Positions 48,802 through 61,537 of a stretch of 64,000 bases of DNA are shown piece after piece. This DNA comes from Hydractinia symbiolongicarpus (lineage: Eukaryota; Cnidaria; Hydrozoa; Anthoathecata; Hydractiniidae). The position numbers and the translations under genes are program-made. The stretch covers positions 5,901,001 through 5,965,000 of the forward strand of contig NC_079888.1 in NCBI RefSeq assembly GCF_029227915.1, in the 5' to 3' direction. Each line of letters begins with the position of its first letter. Position 1 is the stretch's first letter. The notes under the pieces are model-generated. The model did no database searches and was not told the DNA's origin. It saw only the letters and a program-made list of their open reading frames with translations.

Positions 48802-51039
48802 AGTTTAACCCCTTTATTCAACATGCAAATGAGGCAACTGGAAACGCAGCAAATTGTATGAACATTATCTAAATCAGTATTATATTGATATATCAGTATT
48901 ATATTGCCAAAAAAGCGTACACTAAAGTGTTTTTCTCTATATTTACATCTTTAAACCAATTATATACAGATCTGTTTATTATGGTAGCCATTATGATTTA
49001 AGAGAAAACACGCCATTTACGCAATCAGCTCCTCATAAATAGGGGCTGTATTTGACAAAATCTTTGTTTATAACTTCAAAACCTGACAAAATGTATAGTT
49101 TCCAGGCAATGTTTGCTAAATTACCTTTACTTTAATTCAGATACTTGTAGTTCTTGTTTAATCAATGCTTCTACTTTGAGAGTTTGACTGTGAAACGTTT
49201 GTTTCCAGGATTTCTTTTTACAAATTGTATTTATACAGCTCATGTACACATTATTGATATCTAATACATAGTTAGCTAGACAGCTGTACTCTAAAAAGAC
49301 TTTTTAAATATACCCTAAAAATGTTTTTTATTATGAATGATCCCTGTTAATCTATCTTTTTATCTTTCTTAATATTTTTTTTCAGTTATCAGTTAAATCT
49401 CTGCCTGAAGTTATGAAATCTTGCTTTTTATGTATAGCTAACCCGCAAATCGTCTTTATCCCCTTATTACATTTTGCCAGAAGAAAAATAAACTAAAAAA
49501 TGTTCTTGTGTGGTAATCACCTGCCAAGTTTCCATTTTATTTCAATTCTCCATATGATTTCAACGAATAGAAATTATTGAAAGCTTGTAACACCTTAAAG
49601 TCAGAGTGAATGTAGGTGAGGATCTTGGATGTGGGTGGGGATGATTAGAATAGCTCTTCCAGCAGGGCCCGCAGCTCTATTACATACTTTACATATGCTA
49701 CTTTACATGTGCATTGTTAAACAACACAAATAAATGTAAGACATTAAATCATTGTAAGCTAAAAATCATATAACGTAAGCCGTCATAACAAGTAGTCAGC
49801 TAGCTAGAGTTAGCTAGAGGCTAGCTACTAGGTAAATAAATATCAAATAGTCACGTCAATTTTGTCACGCCAGCAGAACAGAAAATACAGAATCTGGAGA
49901 TAACCCTTTAAAAATGTGCCAGCTATACTTCAAATATATTACTATGCGGATATCGTAATATCCTTGCCATGTTTGCAATTATGATCTGCCTCTTTTTTGA
50001 AGATAATTGTGTATGATTCATACCGAACGTAGAAAAATCACAACAAACATTTATTTTCTACTCAAAACATTCGGAACATTCGTTACAAATGCTTCTAGAG
50101 TTGAGAGAATATCATTTATAATCAACGTTATTACTTGTGTAAATACTGTACTTGAGTAAATAGTGCCATTAAAATTGGGCTTGCATAAGTTCTTACATGA
50201 TTTAGATACTTCAGAAAATAAATGTAAAGTAATTCCACTAAGACTAGATTATGCATACGCTAAATTCAATGCACTGAAATTTTCATTATACTAAATTCTT
50301 TGTATCAAAGTCTCAGTCCAAGTTTAAAACCCGGTGGATTAACCTGATCCGTCTTCCGGCATTTTGTGAAATAGAACATTAAGATGGTAGAAAAAGTCAC
50401 GGGTAACCCACACGGTTCCGTAACTAACACTGTTTTACTCCTTGAGTTTTGTTTTGCCACTCGCGTCTGTTGTTGCGACGAAACTTTTTCCAAGATTAAA
50501 GTAACCTAGCCTAATTTGCAGTTGTCCCTAACTGGCACTCCTTTCACGTTTTTCCCTTGTCTTTTCTTGAAGGTCAGATAAGACCTCTTATAGGGTTAGC
50601 CAGTAGATCCAGCGTAATTTTTCTTATCACCAGGAAATCGCGGTAGTTAGGTGGGACTCATTTTATCAACTCGAATAAAAAAGCTTAGTTAACTAGGCTA
50701 TTATAGGGTATATCCCTCGATATTTGTGAGGCTAGCAATGTAAAATATGCACATGGTTAATTGATACAGGTTACGAATTTCAGGATTAACCGATTCTTTC
50801 AAAATGTTTCGAGTTGTTAATGCCTAGTATTTGCGCTTTGAGGTGATCTGAGTCAACGTTTCGTGTATTCTTTAACAATAATATTATAATTATAATAATA
50901 ATACTAATAAGAATAATAAAAAAAATTAAAGTGGCTATCCCAGAAAATCACAATAACCTAGAGTTAGTGGATTGTTTCCACTGGGGACCACTAGAACAAA
51001 AAAGAAACAAAAAATGATAAACCTTAGGGATCCTCTCCA
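48802..51039. other. Intergenic, no gene seen
   Basis: AT-rich, non-coding. Short AGCTAG repeats occur near 49798-49832 and an (ATA/AAT)n tract near 50878-50920. Nothing else is supported. Confidence 0.4.
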
Positions 51040-51393
51040 CAATCGTTTCAAAAATAATCGTTTCTCCGTTTTCCATGCTAGCATGGGTTGGACGGGGTAT
51101 ATTAATGACCCTCTTCCAATCTGATCTAGACTGTGTTAGATCTAAACTCAACTTCCTCTGTATCAAGTCTGTCCTTATAACCTCCTGCCAAGTCTTTCTC
51201 GGTCTGCCTCTGGGCTTTGCCCCAGGAACACTTTCTTACTCAATTATCCTTTCCATTCTTTCCAAGTGCCCCAGCCAATTCAATCTTCTTATCTGGATAA
51301 GATCTTTAATTCTATGGAGACTTAGCCTGCTTCTTAGCTCATCTGAAGTCTTTCTGTCTCTCAGACTGGCGTTACACATCCACCTAACCATTA
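51040..51393 (-). mobile_element. 5'-truncated LINE, 3' fragment
   Basis: On the - strand this matches the last ~350 bases of the LINE at 2330-4480, from the GGTTAGGTGGATGTGTAACG block (51393 side) through the RPRKT-like coding end to CCATGCTAGCATGG (about 51076). It is the typical result of incomplete target-primed reverse transcription. The two copies differ by scattered substitutions. Confidence 0.9.
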
Positions 51394-51501
51394 AATTGCG
51401 TGTAATAAACAAAAGATTAATAAAGAAAAAATAGCTTATTATAACTGCGCGTAACTATTGTCAAATAGTGTTAACAAACTGTTCCCAATAGCATATTGCA
51501 T

Positions 51502-52215
51502 ATGTTATCAACTCTATCAATGTGACACGAAGAGCAATTGTTTAATATTTTTATTAAACAAAAGTTTTGCGTGGAAACTAAATAAAGTAGTGAGAAGGCA
51601 TTGTTGGTTGCGCGGGTTAAATAAACCTTTTAAGCGATAGAAATTATTATATTTTAACAAAGATTGAAACTTTAATTTTGATAGAAAAGCTTTTTTAGAT
51701 CGCATTTTAAAAGTTTAAAAACGAAAATCGGCGATAGAAAAGCTTTTTTAGATCGCATTTTAAAAGTTTAAAAACAAAAAACTGCGATAGAAATGTTTTT
51801 AGATCGCATTTTGAAAGTTTAAAAACGAAAAACAGCGATAGAAATGTTTTTTTTTAGATCGCATTTTAAAAGTTGAAAATCGAAAAACAGCGATAGAATT
51901 GTTTTTTTTAGATTGCATTTTAAAAGTTTAAAAAGGAAAAGCGGTGATAGAAATGTTTTTTTTAGATCGCATTTTAAAAGTTTAATCACGAAGAGTGGCG
52001 ATAGAAATAATTTTTTAGAAAGTTTAAGAACGAAGAACGGCGAAAGGAAATCTTGGTTAGATAGTTTTTTAAGTATTTAAAATGTTATCAACTCTATCAA
52101 TGTGACACGGCGAGCCATTGTTTGATAGTTTTATAAAATAAAAGATTTGCGCGAAAACTAAATAGACAGCGAGATGCTTTGTTTAAATCTTTTAGGAGAT
52201 AGAGCTGTTGCGCGC
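51502..52215. repeat. ~53-bp tandem array flanked by ~130-bp direct repeats
   Basis: About eight units of 51-55 bp begin at 51680, 51733, 51786, 51837, 51892, 51946, 52000 and 52041 with GCGATAGAAA and contain TTTTTAGATCGCATTTTAAA. The array is bracketed by two direct repeats that start with ATGTTATCAACTCTATCAAT at 51502 and 52082 and stay similar for over 100 bases. Confidence 0.92.
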
Positions 52216-52817
52216 TAGAAAAAACAAAGACAATGTTTTTAACAATAAAATGTAGCGTGATACTATAAAACGTCAAAAGTTATATTTTTAGATTTTTTCT
52301 TTCTTTGGTATTAAAATTTAATTTGTTTTCGAAATCTTATCGCGAAGGGAAAAGTCCCGAACGTAGGGTTTTTCCGTTTGCGTTGCTAAACGTTGCTTTT
52401 TATTAAAAGAACTTTTAAAAGTTTTGCATGTTAAAAAATATGTTTCGACGATAAAGAAATATTACTAAAAGTTTTAAAAGTAGCATTAGTTTTATTTAAA
52501 ATATTTAGATCATTGGATTTGTTGTTTTTTAAAAGAGCTTGTGTTTTTTAAATAAATCGAGATTAAAATCGCGTTTCTATAATTAGTTTCGTTGTTAAAA
52601 AAAAAAAAACTCAATGGCCTTCGCGTTTAATTTATTCTCGCGCAGAGTATTGTTTTTAAACAATGTTTCTTGCTATGCTTTTGTTTTTAACACGAAGCAA
52701 TTATTTTCGCGCAATTTGAAAGGAACTCGCTATCCTATTGTTTGTTTTAATGAAAGCAATTGTTTTTGCAAGTTGAGCGTACGCGTACGCTTACATCTGG
52801 ACTGTACTGTACATCAA

Positions 52818-53065
52818 TCTATGGCGATGTTTTAGCTTCCTACGATCCTGTTTTTATAATTTGTAAATGATCTATAATGTTTTCGCTTCATACAATCGTG
52901 TTTTGATGGTTTTTAAAAAATCTGTGGTGATGTCTTAACTTCATACAATCGTGTTTTGATAATTTTTAAACGATGTACAGTGATGTTTTAGCTTCCAACG
53001 ATCAGATTTTGATAATATTTAACGATCCACAGCGATGTTTTAGCTTCATACGATCCTTTTGTTTG
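52818..53065. repeat. Second ~53-bp tandem array, five units
   Basis: Units begin at 52819, 52872, 52922, 52975 and 53027 with a GCGATGTTTTAGCTTC-type phrase and contain ACGATC / ATCGTGTTTTGATAATTT. The period equals that of the array 600 bp upstream, and the layout (GCGAT head, T-rich middle, AAACGA tail) is similar, so they may be related. Confidence 0.88.
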
Positions 53066-53273
53066 ATGATTGTGGCAGTTTTTGCCAAAAGGAATTTTGA
53101 AAGCATCTAATCAGGAGCAGTGTGATGCCTGGCTTTGAAAACTAATATGACATCGTGAATATTCCCTCTCTTTCCCAAGACACATTTTAATAGTTTTATT
53201 TATTATACAAGTATTGGAGCAGTGAAAGAATATTCCATTAAGAAAAGCATGAATTGCCCTAAAAGATTATCAG

Positions 53274-53303
53274 CAGTATATATCAGAATTCTGATATATA
53301 CTG
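53274..53303. repeat. Perfect 30-bp palindrome
   Basis: The left half CAGTATATATCAGAA is followed at once by its exact reverse complement, with no spacer (centre GAATTC). It lies 466 bp upstream of the PXK start codon. Confidence 0.97.
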
Positions 53304-53520
53304 AGCTCTGCAATGAAGTTAAGTCATAAGTTAGACTAACCCTTGTCATTGCACATTTCTTTTCTGGCAGCAATACTAAAGTAGTGATGATAATATTGCA
53401 GTATATTTTAAGTAAATTAAACAACATTTCAACCTGGGTTACATTTTATATAGGTATATTCAATAGAAGTCTACTAGTCAATAAAAGTTTACACAGTATG
53501 TTCTGTTTTTAATTACAAGG

Positions 53521-53548
53521 ATGTGTGTGTGTGTGTTTGTGTGTGTGC
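53521..53548. repeat. GT dinucleotide run
   Basis: A (GT)n tract with one interruption, upstream of PXK. Confidence 0.9.
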
Positions 53549-53768
53549 AAAGTTTTGTAAAATTTGGTGCAAAGTTTTGTAAACATTAGCGATCATCTAT
53601 AGGATAGAAAGGGCAGGCAGTATTAAATCTTTTTTTTGTTTTTTCCCATTAAATTAGGATTGTTTTAGATATGAATTTCCTTAAATTAATTTTTTTACAG
53701 TGCTATAAAATCAGAATTAAGAACATTGTTTTCTCTGAATATCCTTTAGTAACACGTGAATTTTAATC

Positions 53769-56700
53769 ATGTCAGTGTTGGAAAAGAAAGGCAAGGGCAA
53801 ACTAGATGACACAGTTCCCTTGAAATGTATAATCGAAAGCTTCTTAAACATAGATGGACACACAGTAAGTACAGGCATCTTTGTTTTAGAATACATGATA
53901 AATTATAAGTTAATGTCAGTTAACATTGTTGTGTAATCGCATACCATAGAAATGTTGAAAATGAATAGCATAAATGAAGAAAATATAGTTACATTTGTGT
54001 CATGGTATTATTACCGTGTTGATTAGAGGCAGTGACTACTGGAATTTAAAAATAAAATAAAATAAAATTTAATTTAAGTTTTATATATAATACAAAAATA
54101 ATCAGTTTGACAATCTATGTAGTGCCTGATAAAGTTTGCACAATTTACATTGATCACTGGTTAATTTGGAATTAGCCTGTTTAATTTAATTTACACGGAA
54201 ATTGTATTGTTTTTTAGGAATTTATATTGAAAGTCCAGCGTGGACCAAACATTGAAAATTCTTGGGAGGTAAGATAAGTTTGGAATGTTCAAAGAAAAAT
54301 ATGGTACAATGGTTAATATTTTTTTTAATAATTGAGTGTTGGGTGTTTTAATATAGATGTGGGTCAATAATCTCTCCTGTGTATAGGTAGAAAAACAATG
54401 GTACTTGTAGGATTAGTTTACTTTCTTTATTTAGATACAACACAGATACAATGACTTTGCGGCTTTAAATGCTCTTCTCACAGTATGTAGTTGCAAGTTT
54501 GTTTTTTTAGTTAAAGTTTTCATTGTTGAAACACAATGTGTTGTTATTAATAAGGTGATTGAAATAGGTGTGATATGGAAGGTTCATTTGGTCTGTACTA
54601 GGTTATTGCAGAAGGGAAATAGGTGATGCTGCAAACAATACAGCAAAATTATCAACAAGCCGTTAAAATTTTACTGTGGCATATAAAGAATAATTCTGAT
54701 TTTTACACAGGCAAATGCAGTTGGATTTGAACTACCACTTCCACCAAAGAAAGCCTTCGGAAACATGGACAGTACTTTTTTGCATGAACGAAGGCTTGGC
54801 TTGCAGGTAACCTAACCAACATAAGTGTCATTTGATAGTGTGGGTTTTACTAGTGAATTTATTAATATTTTTTGATTTAATAATAATACTCTTTAAAAAT
54901 ATTATAATAATAACGGATTAGTCTGGGCTGTACCACAAAATAGCGCCCAAGGTCTAAGTGCTGACTGAGCTTGTGAGGTCTGTTTAATGGCTAAGGTCGA
55001 TATTTATTCATTTTTACCCTATTAAGCAAATACTCGAAATTGTGATCACCATTTTTAGGCTCATGAGTTCCTGAAAAACAAAGTTTGTTTCTTTAGAAAT
55101 TTATGGATTTAGTGCTGTCCAACAGTTTATTTTGCCATCACTTGGCTGTAAAGAAATTCTTGGATCCTCGTAATTATTCTGAGGAGATTGAAAGTAAGTA
55201 TTGTACAGTAACTAAAATAGGCAAGGACAGGATCACCACTCAACCTGAGACCTTAAATAAAAATACCTATAATATTCCTTGGGCCTGGAAATTTGTGGAT
55301 TGTTACCATGATTTGAAGCTGACGGAAATGATCAAAACGTTTTTTCGTATCCGCGAAGTAGATTTCGTTGAAATGATACAGTAACGACAGTAACGATTAG
55401 CTTTAAACCGAAAAATAAGTCGAGAACCATTTCATAATTGCCCCAAGTTAGTTGCAAGACCAACTCCAAGACCTTTTTATGACAGTTGATATTACACTTA
55501 CAATAACAGTTCAACTGAAATTTTTTGCATCTGAATCAAACAAGCTCATTCAAAAACTAAAGTATTTCGTAATGTAATTCCATTTTTGCCTGCCCCCTTG
55601 GGTATTCCGGTAATGACAACCTTGAGCCCAGCGCCTTTTTGGCTTTTTGATATAAAAAAAAGTGAAAAATATACCCATTTGAATAATGCTGAAAATTATT
55701 TTCTTAAAAAATGTGATTACATTATATGGCTATATATTGTTAATAATAAAACACCATATCACTAACAGCAACAGCACATAGATCAATGAGCATAGATCAA
55801 TAGATACTGAGCCACAGTAGTTGTATTTTCTAAGTCTAAAGCAACAAAGCTTCATAGTGAAAGTTCCAAAATATACTTCATGTTCAAAATATTCTGGACT
55901 TTTCTGATTTTTTCATGCTCTCACAGTGTTTTGAAACGAAACGATTGTTTTCGTCAAATTTCCAGGCCTGTTGCTTTTCAATATTTGTTTTAATATTAAA
56001 ATACACATGCCTTGGCATTGTTTGGGAAAAAAATTCTAATCTTATAAGTTTTGTAGTCTTATAGTGCAGAGAGATTTTGCACAAAGATCTTGGATTTTCA
56101 ATCTTGTATTAGCATCTTGTGTCTTTTAGACACTGCACAACAACAGGCTGCCATGTTCTTTAGATCTGATCCTAACTGGGAGCTACAAGAAAATCTTAAA
56201 GAGATAGGTACATTAGCTTATGATTTTAGCCTTTGTTTTTAGTCTAGAACTTATAAACATAATCATTTGCTTTGGTATACATAGGTTGGAGAGTTCGAAA
56301 AACATTTTTCATTATAAAATCAAAGGGAAGTTCAAAAAATACAAAACATTTGCTGACTTGGGTAAATATACTTTAAATAGTTTGTGAAAACTACTGCTGA
56401 TCACAACAGTTTTTCGAATGTCATTTCGATACATTAATGGGATTGACCGTCTGATACTATGTAAACAACCATCCCCCCTCTCTAATTTGGTATTATTACC
56501 TCACAAAAATAAAGATATTCAATGTTTCTGACATACCAGCTCTCCAAGTGGCTTTTATCTTCTTAACTGTTATGCCTAAAACATGAACCTGTTTTTTAAT
56601 TTTGACAATGTATGGTCATCATTTACAGTAACAAAAATTCAGTACTCTGCTCAAAAAATTGTCAACAATCAGTGGTCAAAAATCTTAAATAAAAAAATTT

Positions 56701-59700
56701 TTAATAAATTTTTGAGGACAAATCCTAAATAAAAAAATTTTTAAAAAATTTTTGAGGACAACCTGGAATATTTTTTTATTTTTCTGAATTTGTGTGTTCC
56801 CTAGGTGTTCCCTTTGTGTTTCAAATTTGACTAAAATGCAATTTCTGCTGATTAACCAGACCAACTTTTTCCTTCTCGTACCCTTAAGTTTACAGTTATT
56901 AAACAATGGCCTAACAAACACCAATTTCATTGAAAGTTTTTAGCATGTCTATTCTGTATTATTCTTATGTCAATTATTTAGGCCGAGCATGGTCCAGATA
57001 TGGTATTAGACCACGAAACAACTTTACTTGCACTACTGCGACAGATGTCTTCAATACAGGTGTGTAGTAACAGCTGGCTTAGATGTAAACTAAATATGTA
57101 AATTAAGCAGATACATCGCTTTAAATGGTGGTCGGTTAGGTCATACATATGCAACTTATCGGCACCTTTGTAATATTCGTGTTGAAAATGTTGGCATTTT
57201 AGGTAGAATTCTGGTTTACAGGTAAAGGTTATGTATTATAGGTGGTTGCCCACTATGATCCTAAATTGCATTATTTGATTATGTAACAGCTCTATCCCAT
57301 TGTTTTTCTTAATTTAATCCTACTAACAAAAAACTGTCTACTTCTTTGAATATTTACATGATAGTAGCCCCTAATGTAATGTAAAATAAGCTGGAAACAA
57401 GACTAGCTTTGATTGCAAAGAAAAATTTCCTTTGCCAACATTCACTAAATGGTAGATATACACAGTAAATATTTTGTTATTAAATTCACTGAGGTTAAGA
57501 ACTGGATCCATTGTGATTTAAACTCAAAAATTTAAATAAACAAGTTAATTCTATCTGGTTGTGGGTCATACATTTTGCATGTATGGTGTATATTTTCTTA
57601 TACAGTATAAGTATGATTAAGATTGGCCTTGTTCATCGTTTTAGCACCCATTTATATATCCGGTTACATATGCATCTTGTACAGAAAAGGGATCAACAAT
57701 TGTGCGTCCCTTTTATCCAACAGGCTCACTGAGAGATGTGATATGCAAGGTAATTTTTTTTAAATTATTATCCACATTTTAATTATAACTTTAAACAAAA
57801 TATTATTTTGATCGATTTGGTCCTCCTAAAAGCCATTTTTATACTTTTTTATACATTACTTTTCGTTCAGGTATTAGGATAGCCAGCAGTAAAAAAATCA
57901 CAAAACATGGAAAAACACTTTTTTAATATTTTGATGGAACAATTGGAATAGTTATGGAAAACTTATTATGTTCAGGGTAAACTTGGGAAATTTATAAATT
58001 AAAATTTTTAAGTTTTTAAGATATTTTTGATACATGTTAGAAATATTTTTGTCTTATTTTAACTATGAGAGGTGTAACTTTTGCTGTTAAAGGTCATTAT
58101 TTTTTGAATGCAAAATATTTTAAGTAAAATGCAACACCCTTAAAGTTTATCCTTACTGCTGACTCTTACGCTTAGGGAAAACCTGTTCATCCACGATTGA
58201 AAAAATACGGCAACCGAAAAGCACGAATACCATTAGGATTTTCAGATATAAAAAGAATTGGTCGTCAAGTGTTAGAAGCATTAAGGTTTTTGCGTGATAA
58301 AGGATGGCCATATGGTAATTTTTTTATACTTTTTTAACTTTTTCTTATTTTAAGTTTTTTTGACTGCTTTGTACTAGCAGAAATCTTGTTCTTTAGATAA
58401 CATTTATTTGTCAGTGTTTTAATTTTTTTTTTAAAACATGTGCATGATTTAAAGTTTACTTTCTGCGAAAAAGCAGTTGGATTCATATGAAAGAGCTTGA
58501 AAAATTGTCTATGGATCATTTTATTTTTTGGAAACAATCTTGGTCTGTTCCCAATATTTTTTACGCTAAAGTTTTAATAATTATGCTTAATAATACATGA
58601 CATCATGTATTTGATCTAAGGGTTTATTATTTATGTAGTGATATAAGTATGTTTTTACCTATCCAATTTGACTTTGAACAAATATATATAAATAAAATTA
58701 TTTGTTTATTAAACCTTTTACTCCAATAAAGTATTTTTTAAAAGATAAACAACTTGTAATGGAGGTAGACAACCTCTAGAGTTCTTTCGTGTGAAAGGTT
58801 AACAATCTAAACAATGTAGCTAATCATGCCTAAAAAGCATAGCATTTTTAAATTTGTTATCATAATGATGTCATAACAAGCTGTCTATAAAGTAGAATTT
58901 GTTGATTTATCACTTAAGGTCTATCAGGGGAAAGTTGTTTTTGATGAGTGTGTTTGCTGTTATTTTTCCAAAGCATGCATTCTTAATATTTTGCATGTAT
59001 ATTGTAGGCCACCTACATGCTGGCAATGTCATCATAGAAGGAGAAAATTGCAAGTATGTATATATTTGAAGTATAAGAATGTCATCATTGACACAATGTG
59101 TCTAATCAAGTTAATGTCATCTATTGCAACAAACGTTTAAAGCAAATATAGGCTTTGAAACTTTTTCCTGTAGTTATTATTTAAATTAATTTGTATTTTT
59201 CTGATTCCAGATTGTTGGATATTGAAAATGGCATCTTAGGTGTACCAAGTCTTTATCGATCATTTTTAATTGAACACAAGTCTGTAAAGGTAAGGTATAT
59301 GTAATGTGGTCTATTTGGACAATGTGTGGCAGGCATTTTTCATGTATATAATTATCTATATTATAACGCTTGTGCGACCGTCCGTCTTTCTGTGAGTGAA
59401 GATATATATACTAGGGTTAATTGAAAACAACATTGTAAATTTGTGTATTTTTGTACGTATTTCAACTCTATGTTGGCAATAATACCTAAACATTATAACA
59501 GACTAATCACAAAGCATTGTGTACATTTTCTCATGTCAACATTGCAGAGAAATTGGAAACTAAAGTTGAATTAGTTTCTTTTTAGGATTTAGAATCTGTT
59601 GATGTTTATTGTTTCGGTCATTTAATGTATGAAATAACATTTGGTGATCCTCTTGATAAACTGTACATCGATGAATTTCCAGAAAATTGTCCGCCAATTA

Positions 59701-61537
59701 TACGTATGTCATCTCTTGCATTTCTTTTATACCTTTAACGTTTTCAATTATTAATTGTGTTTTTAAATTCTTTTTAGAACCAATTCTTCACTCGATATTA
59801 AGCTCATCAGCAATAAAATCAGGCTTACCAACATTGGACGATCTCGTTGCTAATCCGTTAGTTTATTATGTTTTTATGATTCAAGAATTCTTTGCAAAGA
59901 AAGTAAGCAGCAGTGTGTTTGTGGTGCAGACTGTTTCGCTTCGTTTGATTACCTGCCAGGGATAGCTGTGTTATAACTTGCTTGTCTTCAACATATATTT
60001 GCGTGTTAGTTAGTCTCTGCTTGACGAGTTGCGTAACATTAAAAGTAAGCATCACTAGAATATTTTACCTGCTTTTTATGGTATATTTTGAAGACAGTAC
60101 TGTTGCATCTTTATCACTGCTTAAAGATTTCCCATAGTATCCGTATGACTCTCTAAAAAATTTACGCTTTAATCTTACCCCTTTCAGGTTTTTTGCAGAT
60201 GTTACTGTGAGATATGATGAGAAACCTTCATTTAAGGTATGCAGTCTTACTGATCCTGTTTGTAATGTTATCAAAACATAAATAAACACCAGATAGAATA
60301 TACCAAATGAGGCCCTTATTATATGTATTGAAAGACATTGAAATAATTATAACATCTTTTACTTGAATTTATGAAGAAAAAAATAGTTGAATTAAGTATG
60401 TGATTTAAGATCTGCTGAAAAGATTTCGCTTTCACATCAGCGAAAGTCAATTTAATTTTTAACTTTTCAATTAGTTCATTGTTACAACTGACACAGTTAT
60501 GTGATCTTATATTTACACTAGGTTAATAAACTTAAAGATTCCTTAAAGCTGGCTAAAGATGCTATTGAAGCCAGACTTAAAGACGAACAAAAAAAGGTAT
60601 AGGACCCTGCCTAGTTTAGTTCACAAGTAAAGTGGACTACAAATTATTGGGATGATCTTATTTTTGCATATTTAGTTAAGAAAATTTTACAGACTATCAA
60701 AAGCTCGCTCAGATCTACTGTCTGAAGAAGAAAAAAAGAAAAGGAAAAAGTCAAATAAGAAGGTATTACAGAAGTTCGTTAGCTATCTGGATTATGCAAG
60801 CGGCCAGTACAGGTTTTTACAAATTCAATTGGCTATGTGTTCTTGATGATGGACACTCTATGGATCAGTATTGCCTGTCGTCAAAAATTGGCAGCCTAAA
60901 ATATTTAAGTAGAATTGATAATAATTGTACATCTGATTTATAACAAAAAAAATATCACATTACTCCCAAAGCAAACGTTTCTATTCAACCTGAATATATT
61001 CCACGATCAGAAGTCTTATTAACATAGTGCACTTAACCCATTTTGTCAATGAAGACCTCTGATGAGATATCCAGTTTAAGTTGAAATACTATATACAGGA
61101 TGATGAATTTATAACGTAAATACGATTAGCCCGTACTTTGCCAAAAATTTCATATTTGTTATAATTGAAGCTACTACCAATTATCATTGTTATTTCTTAG
61201 AAAACTTCAACCACGACAACAGATAGCAGACCAAAATCACCTCCTACCACAAAAGGTATCACAATAGCAAGTGTTTTTGTTGTTGATGTTTTACACTTAA
61301 ATACTTTTTTATTTTGTTTCTGCTTTACTAGTTTCAAAGTCAACAAAATCTTCTTCAGCAGCTGCACCTGCAGCCCCTCCACCTCCAGCCGCTGCCCCTC
61401 CACCAGCATCTGTGCAGACATCAAAACCACCACCCTCGAGTGCTGGCAGAGGAGCTTTGTTGTCATCTATATCAGATTTTTCGAAAGCTGGCTTAAAGAA
61501 ATGTGAAACTAACGATCGAAGTAAACCCAAGGTGTAA
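53769..61537 (+). CDS. PXK: PXK, PX domain-containing kinase-like protein
   Basis: Endosomal protein implicated in receptor trafficking; it combines a phosphoinositide-binding PX domain, a kinase-like fold and an actin-binding WH2 motif. Nineteen exons join in phase to 552 residues (about 578 in human): 53769-53864, 54218-54268, 54435-54482, 54711-54806, 55097-55193, 56130-56207, 56285-56361, 56982-57059, 57645-57749, 58176-58314, 59008-59053, 59211-59289, 59586-59703, 59778-59856, 60188-60236, 60522-60596, 60676-60762, 61201-61255, 61332-61537. PX (15-130) has QHRYNDFAAL; the kinase-like domain (155-410) has QHPFIYPVTYAS, YGHLHAGNV in place of HRD, and LLDIENG in place of DFG. A Lys-rich helix (440-470), an Ala/Pro run (490-515) and WH2 (GRGALLSSISDFSKAGLKK) finish it. 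An acceptor at 53700 shows a 5'-UTR intron or trans-splice site 68 bases before the ATG. Confidence 0.96.

Noticed and set aside
61197-61530. Gly/Ala-rich frames on the - strand
   Set aside because: Shadows of the Ala/Pro-rich tail of PXK.
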